Source: Maritimibacter fusiformis
GTDB taxonomy: Bacteria; Pseudomonadota; Alphaproteobacteria; Rhodobacterales; Rhodobacteraceae
Assembly: GCF_008086115.1 (NCBI RefSeq)
Contig: NZ_VSIY01000015.1
Location: 186,001 to 250,000 of the forward strand
Direction: 5' to 3'
DNA: 64,000 nucleotides
Position 1 is the stretch's first letter, and each line of letters begins with the position of its first letter. Position numbers and translations under genes: made by a program. The notes beneath the pieces are model-generated. The model did not search any database. It was given only the letters and a program-made list of their open reading frames with translations, and was not told the DNA's origin. This document shows, piece after piece, positions 1 to 10,575 of this stretch.

Positions 1-478
1 CGACCATGCTGCCGCCGGTTTCCTGGTAGGCTTCCACCATCTGTTGCAGACAGGGCGTTTCCGCCGCGATCACGTCGTCGGGCAGGATCACCGCGAAGGG
101 TTCGTTGCCGATCAGCCGGCGCGCGCACCAGACCGCATGGCCGAGGCCCAGCGCCTTGTGCTGGCGGATATAGGCGATGGCACCGGATTCCATGTTGGTC
201 TGCTTGAGCACCGACAGAAGCTCGTCCTTGCCGGAACGTTTCAGGCTGGTTTCCAGAACCGGGTTGATATCGAAGTAATCCTCCAGCGCGCCCTTGCCGC
301 GTGAGGTGACAAAGATGAATTCCCTGATTCCCGCCGCGCGTGCCTCGTCGATCGCGTACTGGATGAGCGGCCGGTCGACCAGTGTCATGATTTCCTTGGG
401 AATGGACTTGGTGGCCGGCAGGAACCGGGTGCCCAGCCCGGCCACGGGAAAGATCGCCTTGGTCACTCTTCGCTTCAT
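1..478 (-). CDS. galU: UTP--glucose-1-phosphate uridylyltransferase (5' part, cut by window edge)
   Basis: This gene reads off the left edge, so only the first 159 residues are visible. GalU makes UDP-glucose from UTP and glucose-1-phosphate in the cytoplasm and supplies the precursor for surface polysaccharides. The N-terminus shows the nucleotidyltransferase signature FPVAGLGTRFLPATK followed by SIPKEIMTLVDRP. The stretch ILPDDV contains the expected metal-binding aspartate region. The ATG at 478 is the natural start because the sugar nucleotidyltransferase core begins about 10 residues later. It lies downstream of a glycosyltransferase and cysQ on the same strand, consistent with a polysaccharide role. 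The identification is firm; the C-terminal part was not seen. Confidence 0.93.
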   Translation of the reverse strand, partial: MKRRVTKAIFPVAGLGTRFLPATKSIPKEIMTLVDRPLIQYAIDEARAAGIREFIFVTSRGKGALEDYFDINPVLETSLKRSGKDELLSVLKQTNMESGAIAYIRQHKALGLGHAVWCARRLIGNEPFAVILPDDVIAAETPCLQQMVEAYQETGGSMV

Positions 479-561
479 GTCACTTCAATCCCTCCCAACG
501 CGTCTCAACTTCTACCCCGGCGAGTGTCACGATACAGTAAACGAGACAAGATATCATTTCG

Positions 562-1815
562 TTACGGGTCGTTCGTAGCACATTGGCGCAGCTTTGCCAC
601 ACGCGCCCATTCGCCCCGGACCCGTTCGGCGAACCGCGCCGTGCGGAACCTCGGGCCGCTGCGTTCCGTGCGTCCGAACAGGCCGCCGGTCTGCTCCCAC
701 CACCCGCCTTCGACGAACCGCACGCGATGCGCGCGCGGCGTCGGGCCGAAGCGAAACACCGTGACGATATCTCCGGCTGCGACCAGGCGCGTCGCTTCCT
801 GCTTTAGCGCCCGGCGATGCCGGTGACGGCCAGAGATATGGCGCGACCGGCCGGAGAGGGACGCGGTGAACCGAAGGAACGGGACTGTCGGCGCCCCGAT
901 CGGGGCCAGCGTTGCGATCGCGCGGGACATGCCCGCGTCGATGCCGGCCTCGAGACTCGCCAGCAGCCGCCGCACGTCGCGCGGTTCGAGCCGGCCGTCG
1001 ATCATGTAGGCCAACAGGCTCTTGCGCCGCTCGCCCCTGAGGGCGGCAAGCGCGGACGGGTGGTCGGTGTCCGGCGCATGTTTTCGCAGGAACACCGCCG
1101 TCGATGCGCCGATCTCCGTCAGATCCTTCGGCGCGCGGTCATGGCCACGCCGGGCCGACGCGGCATAGCCGTGATGCACCTGCGCCAGCGGCACGAGCAC
1201 GGTATCGCCGCGCCCGTCGGCAAGGCGCATGTTCAGGTCCGTTTCATCCAGGTAGAACCGAAAGGCAGGGTCAAACCCGCCGATCCCGGCCAGCGTGTCG
1301 CGGCGAAAGGCGCTGTTGGTGCCCTCGGTCATCACCGCCTGCCCCGACGCGGCCTTGGGCGTGAACGGGTCGGTGTCCACATGGGGCAGCGCGATCCTGC
1401 CCCCGGTTCGCGTCGCCAGATGTCCGCGCCACTGAAAGCTGATGCCGTTGCGTCCGAGGACGTAGCCGCCGGTCGCGATCACCTCGGGGGCATCGAACGG
1501 CGCGGCCAGGTGGGTCAGCCAGGTGGGTTCGGGCACCGCGTCGTCGTCGATGAAGGCGACGATACTGCCTGCCGCAGCCGCGATCCCAAAGTTGCGGGCG
1601 GCGGAGATGTTGGCCTCGTCGAACCGGATGAGCTTGACGCGCTCTGCCCATCCCATCGCCGCGACGGCCTCGCACCCGGTGCGGTCGGCCACCACCACGA
1701 TCTCGAAATCGGGATAACAGAGTTGGCCGACACCGGTCAGGCAACGGCGCAGCAGGTCCGGGCGCTCCCGGCTGACCACGATGACCGAGACGGTTTGCAC
1801 GCTCATTTCCCGCAT
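562..1815 (-). CDS. Family 2 glycosyltransferase
   Basis: A 417-residue GT-A fold glycosyltransferase, predicted to transfer a sugar from a nucleotide-sugar donor to a surface glycan. The start VSVIVVSRERP (about residues 9-19) is the typical GT2 nucleotide-binding strand. FIDDDAVPEP (about 88-97) carries the DXD metal site, and FYLDETDLNMR (187-197) matches the ED-type acceptor/base motif. The C-terminal 150 residues are basic and not recognisable. The ATG at 1815 has an AAAGG Shine-Dalgarno four bases upstream; an in-frame ATG at 1806 is possible. It sits 34 bases after cysQ and 83 bases before galU, so one transcript is likely. Donor and acceptor cannot be told from sequence. Confidence 0.85.
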   Translation of the reverse strand: MREMSVQTVSVIVVSRERPDLLRRCLTGVGQLCYPDFEIVVVADRTGCEAVAAMGWAERVKLIRFDEANISAARNFGIAAAAGSIVAFIDDDAVPEPTWLTHLAAPFDAPEVIATGGYVLGRNGISFQWRGHLATRTGGRIALPHVDTDPFTPKAASGQAVMTEGTNSAFRRDTLAGIGGFDPAFRFYLDETDLNMRLADGRGDTVLVPLAQVHHGYAASARRGHDRAPKDLTEIGASTAVFLRKHAPDTDHPSALAALRGERRKSLLAYMIDGRLEPRDVRRLLASLEAGIDAGMSRAIATLAPIGAPTVPFLRFTASLSGRSRHISGRHRHRRALKQEATRLVAAGDIVTVFRFGPTPRAHRVRFVEGGWWEQTGGLFGRTERSGPRFRTARFAERVRGEWARVAKLRQCATNDP

Positions 1816-1849
1816 TTTGCCTTTGTCAGAGACACTTTTTCGTCTCTCC

Positions 1850-2647
1850 CTATGCGCCCAGCAGCTTCACCCCGGGCGCGTAGGCGATGAAGAAAGGGTT
1901 TTCAAAACCGGGCTTGCCGTAGCTCAGAGGGCTGTGGTCGTCGAACCGCACCACCGTGCCGCCGGCCCCGGCCAGGACCGCGTGACCGGCTGCCGTGTCC
2001 CATTCCATCGTGCGGCCGAGCCGCGGATAGAGGTCGGCCTCGCCGGTGGCGACCAGGCAGAATTTCAGGCTCGACCCCGCGCTGGTCATGTCGCGCACTG
2101 CATATTTGCCGATGTAGTCGTCGGTGGCCTGGTCGCGGTGCGACTTGGACGCGACCACCATAAGGGCCGAATTGTCCGGTTCAGACACTGATATCGGGCG
2201 TGTCGGACCTGCGGCACCCCTGTCGAACGGCCCGTCCTCTTCAACCGAGACGCCTGCCGAGTCCGTATAGAACATCCGCCCGCGCGCCGGGGCATAGACC
2301 ACGCCGCGCACCGGGATGCCGTTCTCGACAAAGGCGATGTTGACGGTGAAATCGCCGCGGCGCTTGACGAATTCCTTGGTGCCGTCCAGCGGGTCGACGA
2401 TCAGAAAGGTCTCGGCGCGGGCGCTGTGGCTGTCGGCCTGTTCCTCGGTCACCAGCGTCACGTCTGGAAACGCCGCCCGCAGCCCGGCCGAGATCAGCGC
2501 ATCGGCGGCCTCGTCGGCGGCGGTCACGGGGCTGTCGTCGGACTTGGTGCGCACCTCGAAATCGTCGGCGTCATAGATCGCCATGATCGCATCGCCCGCT
2601 TCGAGCGCCAATCGTCGCATTTCCACCGCAAGCCTGTCGTAATCCAC
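1850..2647 (-). CDS. cysQ: 3'(2'),5'-bisphosphate nucleotidase, inositol monophosphatase family
   Basis: Predicted Mg-dependent phosphatase of the IMPase superfamily that removes the 3'-phosphate from PAP, a by-product of sulfate assimilation. The visible metal-site motifs are VTEEQ (about residues 66-70), VDPLDGTKEF (84-93) and WDTAAGHA near residue 210. The start is set at a GTG at 2647 because AGGAGA lies six bases upstream; the reading frame remains open for 16 further codons without a ribosome site. The protein is then 265 residues, normal for CysQ. It heads the cysQ-glycosyltransferase-galU run. Co-location with polysaccharide genes may mean a role in turnover of sulfated-sugar by-products, which is inference only. 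Confidence 0.87.
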   Translation of the reverse strand: MDYDRLAVEMRRLALEAGDAIMAIYDADDFEVRTKSDDSPVTAADEAADALISAGLRAAFPDVTLVTEEQADSHSARAETFLIVDPLDGTKEFVKRRGDFTVNIAFVENGIPVRGVVYAPARGRMFYTDSAGVSVEEDGPFDRGAAGPTRPISVSEPDNSALMVVASKSHRDQATDDYIGKYAVRDMTSAGSSLKFCLVATGEADLYPRLGRTMEWDTAAGHAVLAGAGGTVVRFDDHSPLSYGKPGFENPFFIAYAPGVKLLGA

Positions 2648-2682
2648 ACTGATTCTCCTGTTACCTGCCGCATGGCTGATTA

Positions 2683-2711
2683 TTGAAAACACCACCTGTC
2701 CCTTTTATGGT
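2683..2711 (+). promoter_or_regulatory. Predicted sigma70 promoter for the ABC permease
   Basis: TTGAAA (2683-2688), a 17-base spacer and TATGGT (2706-2711) form a good housekeeping promoter pointing at the permease start at 2775. It overlaps the oppositely directed cysQ promoter. Read by eye only. Confidence 0.5.
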
Positions 2712-2732
2712 CGCCGCGTAAGGGATCGGCAA
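2704..2732 (-). promoter_or_regulatory. Predicted sigma70 promoter for cysQ
   Basis: On the minus strand TTGCCG (2732-2727), a 17-base spacer and CATAAA (2709-2704) point at cysQ. The -10 element shares bases with the -10 of the divergent permease promoter, so the two probably exclude each other. Confidence 0.4.
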
Positions 2733-2774
2733 GAAATCCCTGTAAAAAGGGCAGCGAGGTCAAAAGGCGCACGG

Positions 2775-3595
2775 ATGTTTGAGGTTCGCAAGGAACAAGG
2801 CAAGCTGTCGCAGACGGTATCGCTGCTCGAGGTGATCTATCACGCGACGGTGCGCAGCGTCCGGCGCACCCATCACAACGCGCTGGTCGGCCTGTTCATC
2901 AACATGCTGCAAACGATGATCCTGGTCGCGGTGTTCTACGTGATGTTCGCGGTGCTGGGCCTGCGCGGCGCGGCGCTCAGGGGCGATTTCCTGGTCTATA
3001 TCATGACCGGCATCTTCCTTTACCTCACCCAGACCAAGACCATGGGGCGGTGGTCAGCTCCGAAGGCCCGGCCTCGCCGATGATGCACCACGCACCGATG
3101 ACGACCTTCATCGCCATCACCTCGGCGGCGCTGGGCGCGCTCTATATCCAGGTGCTGTCGGTGGCGACGGTTCTCTATATCTACCACATCGCCTTTACCC
3201 CGGTGCATATCGACCACATGGCCGGCGCGTTCGCGATGCTGCTTCTGGCGTGGCTGTCGGGTGTCGGGGTCGGTCTGATCTTTCTGGCGATCAAGCCGTG
3301 GTTCCCGCAGGTCGCCAGTGTCGGCTCGACCATCTATGCCCGCGCCAACATGATCGCGTCGGGCAAGATGTTCGTGGCCAATACGCTGCCCTTCAACCTG
3401 CTGGCCCTGTTCAGCTGGAACCCGCTGTTTCACATCATCGACCAGGCGCGCGGCTTTGCCTTCATCAACTACAACCCGCATTATTCGAACTGGGAATATC
3501 CGCTGATCGTTGCCATCGTGCTGATCATGCTCGGCTTCATGGGTGAGGCCTATACCCGAAAACACGTGTCTCTGAGTTGGGGTGCCCGACGATGA
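2775..3595 (+). pseudogene. ABC-2 type polysaccharide export permease, frameshifted
   Basis: Two abutting frames together encode one ABC-2 permease of about 273 residues. The first frame (2775 to about 3047) starts MFEVRKEQGKLSQ and contains the first two hydrophobic segments. The second frame (about 3048-3595) contains at least four more and ends in YTRKHVSLSW. The break is at the G-run 3044-3047: ATG GGG CGG TGG is read where ATG GGG GCG GTG GTC (MGAVV) would restore the frame. One missing G therefore explains it. The likely role is export of a surface polysaccharide together with a KpsT-like ATPase, which is not in this window. Whether the deletion is real or a sequencing error in a homopolymer cannot be decided here. 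Confidence 0.75.
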
Positions 3596-4197
3596 AAACC
3601 CTGTTGGCGCTGATCCTGCTGGTGTTGCCGTTCGGCGCAATGGCGCAGCCCTATCCGGCGCTGCACGATGTCACCGGGGTGGCGGGCGACGATGTGCTCA
3701 ACATCCGCGCCGGCCCCTCGGCCTCGACCGAGATCATCGGCACCTTCGGCCCGTTCCAGCGCAACATCGAAGTGGTCGCGCTGAACTCCGCCGGCACCTG
3801 GGGGCTGGTGAACACCGCCGAAGGCAGCGGCTGGGCCTCGATGCGCTTTCTCGCGCGCCAGCCCGGGCAGGCGTGGGGCGATATGCCGGACGCGCTGGAG
3901 TGCGGCGGGACCGAGCCGTTCTGGAGCCTGTCGATCCGGGCCGATGGCACCGTGCGGCTGGACCGGATGGGCGAGGTTGATTTCTACATCACCCGCGCCC
4001 GCATTCCGGCCTCGGGCCGGCCCGACCGTTTCGCGATCCGGGCCGACAGCGGTGGCGGAGAGATCACCCCGATCATCGCCTATGCCGCCTGCTCTGACGG
4101 CATGTCGGATCGGACCTACGGGCTGACGGTGGATTTCCTGCACCGGACAGCGACGGGCGAGACGCTCTATTCCGGCTGTTGCAGTCTCGCACCCTAA
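3592..4197 (+). CDS. Secreted SH3-domain protein (COG3650-like C-terminus)
   Basis: A 201-residue exported protein. The signal peptide MKTLLALILLVLPFGAMAQ ends in an AMA-Q cleavage site near residue 18. A bacterial SH3 domain follows (about 25-90), with LNIRAGPSASTEIIGTF as its signature. The C-terminal half holds EPFWSLSIRADGTVRL and a cysteine pair near the end (CC, about residues 196-197), resembling COG3650-type periplasmic domains. The ATG at 3592 overlaps the permease stop by four bases (ATGA), so translation is probably coupled when the permease frame is intact. Bacterial SH3 domains often bind cell-wall or metal ligands; the ligand is not known for this protein. Confidence 0.75.
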   Translation: MKTLLALILLVLPFGAMAQPYPALHDVTGVAGDDVLNIRAGPSASTEIIGTFGPFQRNIEVVALNSAGTWGLVNTAEGSGWASMRFLARQPGQAWGDMPDALECGGTEPFWSLSIRADGTVRLDRMGEVDFYITRARIPASGRPDRFAIRADSGGGEITPIIAYAACSDGMSDRTYGLTVDFLHRTATGETLYSGCCSLAP

Positions 4198-4820
4198 TCC
4201 ACCACCCGCAGCGTCAGGTTGATCCGCCCGCCATCGCGCAGCAACGTGGATGAGCCAAAGCGGATGCGATCGACCCCGTGATAGGCCAGCCGGGCCGCAC
4301 CGCCCAGCACCACGACATCGCCGGACTGCAGCCAGACCGATTGCGTCTTGTCGCGCCGCGTGGTGCCGCCGATGCGAAACAGCCCCTCGTCGCCCAGGCT
4401 GATCGACACGACGGGCCAGGAAAAATCCGCCTCGTCCCGGTCCTGGTGCAGCCCCATCCGCGCGCCCTCGCCGTAGAAGTTGACCAGACAGCATTCCGGC
4501 CCGCGCGCCGCCGCTGTGACCCGCCGCCAGACCGCCAGCGCACCTTGCGGGATCGGCGGCCAGTCCGCGCCCGAGGGGTGCCGGTCGGCATAGCGGTAGC
4601 CGGTGCGGTCGGAATACCAGCCATAGCGCCCGGCCGAGGTCATGCGCACCGACATCGGCTTGCCATAGGGCGTGTCGGGCGAGAACAGCGGCGCCGCGCG
4701 GACCACCGCGCGCACTTCGCCCAGCAGCGCCTCCTGCGCCGCGCGGTCGAGAAGGCCGCGATACACGGCCGCGCCGCCCACCCACAGGTCAGGTGTCGCA
4801 GGCTGTTTCTCGTCACCCAT
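4194..4820 (-). CDS. alkB: AlkB-type alpha-ketoglutarate-dependent DNA repair dioxygenase
   Basis: A 208-residue Fe(II)/2-oxoglutarate dioxygenase predicted to demethylate 1-methyladenine and 3-methylcytosine in DNA or RNA. The iron ligands are visible as the HxD in [12 protein letters not shown] (about residues 130-141) and a later histidine in AYHGVDRI. The 2-oxoglutarate-binding arginine lies in RINLTLRVV at the C-terminus. [12 protein letters not shown] matches the family core. The ATG at 4820 is chosen because homologous sequence starts a few residues later; the frame stays open far upstream only as a shadow of dnaK. It converges on the SH3 gene with a four-base stop overlap. Confidence 0.9.
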   Translation of the reverse strand: MGDEKQPATPDLWVGGAAVYRGLLDRAAQEALLGEVRAVVRAAPLFSPDTPYGKPMSVRMTSAGRYGWYSDRTGYRYADRHPSGADWPPIPQGALAVWRRVTAAARGPECCLVNFYGEGARMGLHQDRDEADFSWPVVSISLGDEGLFRIGGTTRRDKTQSVWLQSGDVVVLGGAARLAYHGVDRIRFGSSTLLRDGGRINLTLRVVD

Positions 4821-4874
4821 GGCCGAAACCCCCAATACGACTCGTTTTTTTGCCCACAACGCCGGTTTCGGGCG

Positions 4875-4906
4875 CTTGCAGGGGTGATTTGCCCTCCTTA
4901 TATACG
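4875..4906 (+). promoter_or_regulatory. Predicted RpoH (heat-shock) promoter of dnaKJ
   Basis: CTTG at 4875-4878 and CTTATATACG at 4897-4906 match the alphaproteobacterial sigma-32 pattern (CTTG, then CYTATNTNNG). The start point would fall near 4912, giving a leader of about 100 bases before dnaK. No CIRCE inverted repeat is present here, as expected if HrcA controls other genes. Confidence 0.6.
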
Positions 4907-5012
4907 CCCAGACGCCGGAGCGGGACCAACGCTGCGGCCAAGAAAATCGGGATCGGGCACGGGTGCTTTCGAAGGCCCAAGCCCCAAACATCGCCAAGAG
5001 AGGATTTTGAGC

Positions 5013-6926
<1,914 letters not shown>

Positions 6927-6947
6927 GTAAGACCTGAGCGAGCTTGC

Positions 6948-6978
6948 GACCGGCCCGGCAGATATGACCGGGCCGGTC
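6948..6978 (+). terminator. dnaK-dnaJ intergenic hairpin (no U-tract)
   Basis: A perfect 11-bp stem (6948-6958 with 6968-6978) closes a 9-base loop between dnaK and dnaJ. It lacks a T-run, so it is probably a transcript-stability element or partial attenuator that lowers dnaJ relative to dnaK, not a full terminator. Confidence 0.5.
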
Positions 6979-7006
6979 CTCGCGTTCCGGAGGGGAACCA
7001 AGACCA

Positions 7007-8152
7007 ATGTCCAAGCGTGACTATTACGAGGTTCTGGGCGTCAAGAAGGGCGCGTCCGCGGATGAGATCAAGAAGGGCTATCGCAAGAAAGCCAAGGAGC
7101 TTCACCCGGACCGCAATGCCGACAATCCCGAGGCCGAGGCGCAGTTCAAGGAAGCGAACGAGGCCTATGATGTCCTGAAGGACGCCGACAAGAAGGCCGC
7201 CTATGACCGCTTCGGCCACGCTGCGTTCGAGGGTGGCATGGGCGGTGGCCCGCGCCCCGGCGGCTTCCAGGGCCAGGGCGATTTCGCCAGTGCGTTCTCG
7301 GATGTGTTCGACGACCTGTTCGGCGATTTCATGGGCGGCGGACGCGGCGGCGGGCGCCAGCGCGCAACCCGCGGCTCCGACCTGCGCTACAACCTTCGGG
7401 TAACGCTGGAAGAGGCCTACAGCGGCCTGCAAAAGACCATCAACGTTCCGACCTCGGTGACCTGCGAGGAGTGCAGCGGCTCGGGGGCCGAAAGCGGCGC
7501 CGAGCCGACCACCTGCCCGACCTGCTCCGGCATGGGCAAGGTGCGCGCGCAGCAGGGCTTTTTCACCGTCGAACGCACCTGCCCGACCTGTCACGGCATG
7601 GGCCAGATGATCAAGAACCCGTGCAAGGCCTGCCACGGCGCGGGCCGGGTCGAGAAGGAACGCGCGCTGTCGGTGAACATCCCGGCGGGGGTCGAGACCG
7701 GCACCCGCATCCGGCTGGCCGGTGAAGGCGAAGCCGGGATGCGCGGCGGCCCGGCGGGCGATCTCTATATCTTCATCAATGTCGCCGACCACGCGATCTT
7801 CGAGCGTGACGGGGTCAGCCTGCACTGTCGTGTGCCGGTGTCGATGACCGCGGCCGCGATGGGCGGCGACATCGAAGTGCCGACGATCGACGGCGGTCGC
7901 TCGCGGGTGAAAATCCCTGCCGGCAGCCAGTCGGGCCGGCAGATGCGCCTGCGCGGCAAGGGCATGCCTGCGCTGCGCGGCGGCGGTTATGGCGACATGT
8001 ATATCGAGCTTGCGGTGGAAACCCCGGTCAATCTGACCTCCAAGCAGAAAGAGCTGCTGCGCGAATTCGAGGGGCTGTCGGCCGAGAACAACCCGGAAAG
8101 CTCGGGCTTTTTCTCGAAGGTCAAGCATTTCTGGGACGGGATGAAGGGCTGA
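7007..8152 (+). CDS. dnaJ: Chaperone protein DnaJ (Hsp40)
   Basis: A 381-residue type I J-protein that stimulates the DnaK ATPase and delivers substrates. The J-domain (about 1-70) carries the HPD motif in [12 protein letters not shown] Gly/Phe-rich linker follows (about 77-120). The zinc region contains four CxxCxGxG-like repeats, seen as [24 protein letters not shown] and CKACHGAG. The C-terminal substrate-binding domains end near FFSKVKHFW. The ATG at 7007 is preceded by GGAGGGG. Second gene of the dnaKJ operon. Confidence 0.98.
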   Translation: MSKRDYYEVLGVKKGASADEIKKGYRKKAKELHPDRNADNPEAEAQFKEANEAYDVLKDADKKAAYDRFGHAAFEGGMGGGPRPGGFQGQGDFASAFSDVFDDLFGDFMGGGRGGGRQRATRGSDLRYNLRVTLEEAYSGLQKTINVPTSVTCEECSGSGAESGAEPTTCPTCSGMGKVRAQQGFFTVERTCPTCHGMGQMIKNPCKACHGAGRVEKERALSVNIPAGVETGTRIRLAGEGEAGMRGGPAGDLYIFINVADHAIFERDGVSLHCRVPVSMTAAAMGGDIEVPTIDGGRSRVKIPAGSQSGRQMRLRGKGMPALRGGGYGDMYIELAVETPVNLTSKQKELLREFEGLSAENNPESSGFFSKVKHFWDGMKG

Positions 8153-8170
8153 AATCGCGCCAGCGTGCGG

Positions 8171-8182
8171 TCGGTTAACCGA
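8171..8182. repeat. Perfect 12-bp palindrome between dnaJ and radC
   Basis: TCGGTTAACCGA is a perfect palindrome placed about 30 bases upstream of radC. It could be a protein-binding half-site pair or chance; there is no further support. Confidence 0.3.
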
Positions 8183-8212
8183 TAATTCACCTGGCTCGGC
8201 GACACTTCAGCC

Positions 8213-8977
8213 ATGTCGCATCACGCCCATCAGCTTTCCGAAGCCCCGCTTCCGCTGTTCGCCACCGGCACGCCGGCGTCTGCCGGCGCGGTGCCAGGCC
8301 GCCTGCCCTCCTACCTGCGCGATCATCGCAAACGTCTGCGCGCGCGGTTTCTCGAGGGCGGCGCGGCGGCAATGCCGGATTACGAACTGCTCGAACTGGT
8401 GCTGTTCCGCGCGATCCCGCGTCAGGATGTCAAACCGTTGGCGCGCCGGCTGCTGGACCGATTCGGGGATTTCAACGGTGCCGTCTCGGCCCCGTCCGAA
8501 CGCCTGCGCCAGATCGAGGGCGTCGGCGATGCGGTGGTGCTGGAACTCAAGCTGGTCGAGGCGGCGGCGCACCGGCTGTCGCGCGCCCGGGTGATGCAGC
8601 GGGATGCGATATCATCCTGGGACGCGCTCCTGACCTATTGCCAGACCACCATGGCGCACCGCGATACCGAGCAGTTCCGCATCCTGTTTCTCGACCGCAA
8701 GAACATCCTGATCGCGGACGAGGAACAGGCGCGCGGCACCGTCGACCACGTGCCGGTCTATCCGCGCGAGGTGGCGAAACGCGCGCTCGATCTGAACGCC
8801 TCGGCCCTGATCCTGGTGCATAACCACCCGTCCGGCGACCCGACGCCGTCGCAGGACGACATCGCGATGACCGCGCGGGTGCAGGCGGCGCTGACGCCGC
8901 TGGAAATCGTGCTGCACGACCACCTTGTGATCGGACGCGGGCGCGAGGTCAGCTTTCGTGCCGAGGGTCTGTTATGA
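8213..8977 (+). CDS. radC: RadC family JAB/MPN-domain protein
   Basis: A 254-residue RadC-like protein. An N-terminal helix-hairpin-helix region (LRQIEGVGDAVVLELKL, about residues 102-118) precedes the JAB/MPN metalloprotease-like domain. The metal signature is the HNHPSGDPTPSQDD stretch (about 203-216), with its two histidines and the aspartate. RadC proteins were once linked to DNA repair, but their biochemical role is unsettled. It follows dnaJ by 60 bases on the same strand and converges on the OmpA-fusion gene with a 22-base gap lacking a clear terminator. Confidence 0.92.
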   Translation: MSHHAHQLSEAPLPLFATGTPASAGAVPGRLPSYLRDHRKRLRARFLEGGAAAMPDYELLELVLFRAIPRQDVKPLARRLLDRFGDFNGAVSAPSERLRQIEGVGDAVVLELKLVEAAAHRLSRARVMQRDAISSWDALLTYCQTTMAHRDTEQFRILFLDRKNILIADEEQARGTVDHVPVYPREVAKRALDLNASALILVHNHPSGDPTPSQDDIAMTARVQAALTPLEIVLHDHLVIGRGREVSFRAEGLL

Positions 8978-8999
8978 GGCAAAATGCCCGTATCAGAGC

Positions 9000-10553
9000 C
9001 TATTTCACCCAGATCTCGACCCGGCGGTTCACGTGCCGGCCCCAGGCCGTGTCGTCGCAGGCCATCGGCAGGGCCTCGCCGAACGCGTCGGCCGATATCG
9101 TGACCGCCTGCGGGTCGAAGGCCTCGGTCTCGGCCAGCACCGCGTCGCGGACCGCCTCGGCCCGGCGCCGGGCCAGCCGCAGGTTCTGGCCCGCGTCGCC
9201 CTTGCCGTCACTGAACCCGACGAAGCTGATCCTGCGCCCGTCGAACCGGCCCGCTTCCAGCGCCGAGGCCAGCAGCGTGACGTTCGAGCGCGATGGCGCG
9301 TCCAGCGCCGCCGACCCGCCGCGGAACCGAAACGTCAGGGTCAACCGCTCGGTCTGCGACATCAGGGCGACCATCCGTTGCAATTCGTCCAGCCCGATCT
9401 CGTCGCCCGCGGCGCGGATCGCGTTGGCAAGCCGTTGGCCCTGCACGTCGATCGGCACCTCGTCGAGCGCCTGATCGACGAACCCCGCCCGCCGGATCAC
9501 CAGTTGCGCACTGTCGGACCGCAGGTAGCCAAGGAAATCACGCGCCAGTTTCGGCAGGCGCCGGGCCGGCAGATACAGATACATCGGCACGGTCAGCGGA
9601 TAATCCCCGGCCTTGGCAGCACCCCGGCTGGCCACCACCTCGAAGCCGCATGACCCGCTCAGCGTCACGATCTCGCTCATTCCTCGCCGCTCAAAGCCGG
9701 TGATCCCGATACCGAAGGGATCCCGCGCTACCGCATCGGCGATGGCACGGTCGGTGCTCAGGCGGACCGCCCGCGGCGCGAGGGATGCGTCAGCCAGCGC
9801 AAGCCCGGCGAAGGCCCGGCCCAACCCGTATTCCGGATCGCGGGCATAGATCGTGATCGGCGCATCCTCGCCGCCCAATTCGGACCAGCGGGTGATCTGA
9901 CCGGAAAACACCGCGCGCAAATCTTGCATCGACATGCGCCTGACGGGGTTTCCGCCCGACACCACCGGCACCAACGCATCCAGCGCGATCACCCGCGATT
10001 GCCGCGCACCGGCCAGATCGCCAAGCCCCGCATCCTGCGCGAGGCTGCGTTCGACCGCGGTGACTTCGCGCAGCGACAGGACCATGTCGGTTTCCTCGCC
10101 AAGCAAGTCGGCAAAGCCCTCGTCGGAGCTGGTCAGGCGGATGGTGATCCGCGCCGCTGGCTGCGCGCCGCTCGAATCATAGAGTGTGTAGAGTGTGCCA
10201 ATGCCGGCAAGGTCTTCGCGGCCGAGCGCGTAGCCGGAATAGAGCGCGAATCCCTCGACCAGCGACGGCACCAGAACCTCGCCCATCGACTGCGCGCCCG
10301 ACAGGGTGAATTCAGCAACATAAGCGCCGAGGTTCGGGCAGGCCGGCCCTTCGCAATTCACGCCCGAGCCATCCACCGTGAGGATGCCGAACCGGGTGTC
10401 GACCCGGTAGAACTCGCCATCATAGCCCAGAAGCGTGCCGGTGATCTCGACCTCGCCATCGCGCGAGGTCAGGGTCACGTCATCGGAACGGGCGGGCAGG
10501 ATCGCCAGAATCAGGAAAAGTGCGGCGAGAACCGCCGCACCTGGATTTCGCAT
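9000..10553 (-). CDS. Periplasmic phosphate-binding-like / OmpA C-terminal fusion protein
   Basis: A 517-residue exported protein. The signal peptide (residues 1-23, LAALFLILAILPARS) precedes a PstS-like periplasmic binding domain. In that domain ALVPVVSGGNPV, LRAVFSGQITRW and DPFGIGITGFERRG resemble phosphate-binding proteins. The C-terminus (about 395-517) is an OmpA-type peptidoglycan-binding domain with ISFVGFSDGKGDAGQN and NLRLARRRAEAV. The combination suggests a ligand-binding protein tethered to the cell wall. No ABC permease or ATPase genes are adjacent, so it is unlikely to be a transporter's only binding protein. It is followed after 22 bases by radC in the opposite direction; the secA-side gene lies 22 bases upstream on the same strand. 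Confidence 0.82.
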   Translation of the reverse strand: MRNPGAAVLAALFLILAILPARSDDVTLTSRDGEVEITGTLLGYDGEFYRVDTRFGILTVDGSGVNCEGPACPNLGAYVAEFTLSGAQSMGEVLVPSLVEGFALYSGYALGREDLAGIGTLYTLYDSSGAQPAARITIRLTSSDEGFADLLGEETDMVLSLREVTAVERSLAQDAGLGDLAGARQSRVIALDALVPVVSGGNPVRRMSMQDLRAVFSGQITRWSELGGEDAPITIYARDPEYGLGRAFAGLALADASLAPRAVRLSTDRAIADAVARDPFGIGITGFERRGMSEIVTLSGSCGFEVVASRGAAKAGDYPLTVPMYLYLPARRLPKLARDFLGYLRSDSAQLVIRRAGFVDQALDEVPIDVQGQRLANAIRAAGDEIGLDELQRMVALMSQTERLTLTFRFRGGSAALDAPSRSNVTLLASALEAGRFDGRRISFVGFSDGKGDAGQNLRLARRRAEAVRDAVLAETEAFDPQAVTISADAFGEALPMACDDTAWGRHVNRRVEIWVK

Positions 10554-10575
10554 GTGATGCCCCGCGAACCGCGCC

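Noticed and set aside
4821..5012. A CIRCE (HrcA) operator before dnaK
   Set aside because: No TTAGCACTC-type inverted repeat is present in the leader.
8171..8182. The palindrome TCGGTTAACCGA as a regulator site for radC
   Set aside because: A single 12-bp palindrome with no second copy in the window and no linked regulator; kept only as a repeat.
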